Source: Deltaproteobacteria bacterium (GTDB lineage Bacteria; Desulfobacterota; DSM-4660; Desulfatiglandales; Desulfatiglandaceae). Taken from it: DNA of 7,025 nucleotides. Made by a program: the position numbers and the translations under genes. Below are positions 6,196 to 7,025 of this stretch, piece after piece (within the stretch, counting starts at the first letter, position 1; every line of letters starts with the position of its first letter). The notes under the pieces were generated by a model. That model saw only the letters and a list, made by a program, of their open reading frames with translations, made no database searches and was not told the DNA's origin. The DNA lies in NCBI GenBank assembly GCA_021159825.1, contig JAGHDR010000171.1:1-7025 (forward strand), read 5' to 3'.

Positions 6196-6732
6196 TCAGA
6201 TGGCCTGGGCCAGTTGGATCCCTGTTTCCAGCGCTTCCTGATTCATTGCCATGAAATCCGGGCCTATTTTTTCTTTCAATACCGCTAGAATCGAATCCGG
6301 TTTAACCAAACCGGTCAACTCAGTGAGTGCGCCCAGCATGCAGATATTGAAGACAATGGGCTTGCCGATTTTTTCCATTACGGCCAGATACATATCCAGT
6401 TCTACTTGCCTGGCATCCACTTTATAATTAATTCTGACATATTTCTTGTCGGTAAGCATGAGACCGCCGGGTCTCACGATTCCTGCGTTTTTATTATAGG
6501 CTTCCTGGGTCAGGCAGATCAGAATATGGGGATTGATGACTTTGGGATGGCGGATCGGTGCTTTTGAAATAATGATATCCGCGCGGGTGGCGCCGCCGCG
6601 AGCCTCCGGGCCATAACTCTGGGTCTGCACCGCATTTAAATTTTCGTACAGTGAGGATGCTTCAGCAAGGATAATGGCCGCTGTGATCACCCCCTGGCCG
6701 CCGGAACCGCTGAACACGATGCGTTTATCCAT
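6196..6732 (-). CDS. korC: 2-oxoglutarate:ferredoxin oxidoreductase, gamma subunit
   Basis: KorC is the small gamma subunit of the thiamine-diphosphate, iron-sulfur enzyme that converts 2-oxoglutarate and CoA to succinyl-CoA and CO2 with ferredoxin as electron acceptor. The reaction can run in reverse in anaerobes. The 178-residue product covers a whole gamma domain. It has IVFSGSGGQGVITAAIILAE at 5-24, the nucleotide/CoA-side glycine loop, then QTQSYGPEARGGATRADIIIS at 36-56, the most conserved stretch of the family, then PHILICLTQEAY, and NICMLGALTEL at 129-139. AGAGGA at 6737-6742 lies shortly upstream of the ATG, within korB. The start overlaps the korB stop by eight bases, indicating coupled translation. 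Gamma subunits for pyruvate or branched-chain oxoacids look similar, so the substrate is inferred mainly from the KorB-like neighbour. Confidence 0.88.
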   Translation of the reverse strand: MDKRIVFSGSGGQGVITAAIILAEASSLYENLNAVQTQSYGPEARGGATRADIIISKAPIRHPKVINPHILICLTQEAYNKNAGIVRPGGLMLTDKKYVRINYKVDARQVELDMYLAVMEKIGKPIVFNICMLGALTELTGLVKPDSILAVLKEKIGPDFMAMNQEALETGIQLAQAI

Positions 6733-7025
6733 GATGTCCTCTCCCGGGGCTGTCCTTGCCCTTCTGTGCCGTTTCTTGAAGTGTTGCTGCGAGTGTCTGG
6801 TAACTTTCCACGTATTCGGGTTGATTTTCCTGTACGAAAATGCCGCGTTGCAACAGTTCCGGGTTCGCTTCCGCTTTTTTTGAACCCAATTTGACGGTTT
6901 TTTCCCGGTAGGTTTCCATGATTTCCACGGCGCCGCCCAGTTTGTTTTTCCGACCGTAATAAGTGGGGCATTGACTCATGATTTCAACCACTGAAAACCC
7001 TTTGTGCAAAATGGCTGCTTTGATG
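6725..7025 (-). CDS. korB: 2-oxoglutarate:ferredoxin oxidoreductase, beta subunit (C-terminal part)
   Basis: The last 99 or so codons of the beta subunit, which carries thiamine diphosphate in this enzyme class; the start and the cofactor-binding half lie beyond the window. The frame is open to the window edge and reads IKAAILHKGFSVVEIMSQ, then CPTYYGRKN. This matches the family's conserved h-K-G-F-S-x-V-E-I-x-S-x-C-P-T-x-x-G-R-K-N segment, which is typical of 2-oxoglutarate rather than pyruvate beta subunits. It is followed by EIMETYREKTVKL and a C-terminal tail with GIFVQENQPEYVESY. The tail after PEYVESY runs on for about 27 residues with many Gln, Lys and Thr, slightly longer than I would expect. 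The stop TAA overlaps the korC start (ATGGATAA). The alpha subunit gene is expected just upstream, outside the window. Confidence 0.87.
   Translation of the reverse strand, partial: IKAAILHKGFSVVEIMSQCPTYYGRKNKLGGAVEIMETYREKTVKLGSKKAEANPELLQRGIFVQENQPEYVESYQTLAATLQETAQKGKDSPGRGHHG
6737..6742 (-). promoter_or_regulatory. Ribosome binding site of korC
   Basis: AGAGGA on the minus strand, four bases before the korC ATG and inside the last codons of korB. It supports the start at 6732. Confidence 0.6.

Noticed and set aside
6156..6238. Nine-base inverted repeat GGAAGCGCT / AGCGCTTCC (6159-6167 and 6230-6238) across the convergent gene ends, considered as a two-way terminator.
   Set aside because: The loop is about 62 bases, both arms lie in coding sequence, no T-run follows, and the core AGCGCT is itself a palindrome, so a chance match is likely.

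Overview
The window looks like part of the chromosome of an anaerobic bacterium, most likely a Desulfobacterota (sulfate-reducer-like) lineage. That placement is inferred from gene content: oxygen-independent corrin-ring genes including cbiG, a fused cbiE-cbiT gene, and a ferredoxin-dependent 2-oxoacid oxidoreductase. No ribosomal or other taxonomic marker is present. Coding density is very high, and no stretch over 60 bases lacks a gene.

Region 1 (1-1703, + strand) is the end of an ABC import operon. The 3' part of an FecE/BtuD-type ATPase gene is followed two bases later by a class III periplasmic substrate-binding protein. That protein carries an extra C-terminal region of about 150 residues that reads as degenerate S-layer-homology (SLH) repeats. 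The cbi genes next door suggest a corrinoid or cobalt-related cargo, but an iron chelate is not excluded.

Region 2 (about 1731-6171, + strand) is a compact anaerobic cobalamin gene run: cbiL (C20 methyltransferase), a cbiE-cbiT fusion (C5/C15 methylation and C12 decarboxylation), cbiF (C11 methyltransferase), cbiG (cobalt-precorrin-5A hydrolase) and a CobC-like histidine phosphatase. Gaps are 7-56 bases. In pathway order CbiL acts on cobalt-factor II, CbiF makes cobalt-precorrin-5A, CbiG opens its lactone, and CbiET acts on cobalt-precorrin-7 to give cobalt-precorrin-8. CobC-type phosphatases act at the nucleotide-loop end. CbiH, CbiD, CbiJ, CbiC, CbiA and the chelatase are not in this window and must lie elsewhere if the pathway is complete.

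Region 3 (6196-7025, - strand) is the end of a convergent operon for a 2-oxoglutarate:ferredoxin oxidoreductase: the C-terminal part of the beta subunit (korB) and the whole gamma subunit (korC), overlapping by 8 bases. It supplies succinyl-CoA (or runs in reverse) in anaerobic carbon metabolism and is probably functionally separate from the cobalamin genes.

I see no tRNA, rRNA, CRISPR array, insertion sequence or clear cobalamin riboswitch, and no wholly new system. The best second looks are the SLH-like tail on the binding protein and a small hairpin that puts the cbiET ribosome binding site in its loop.
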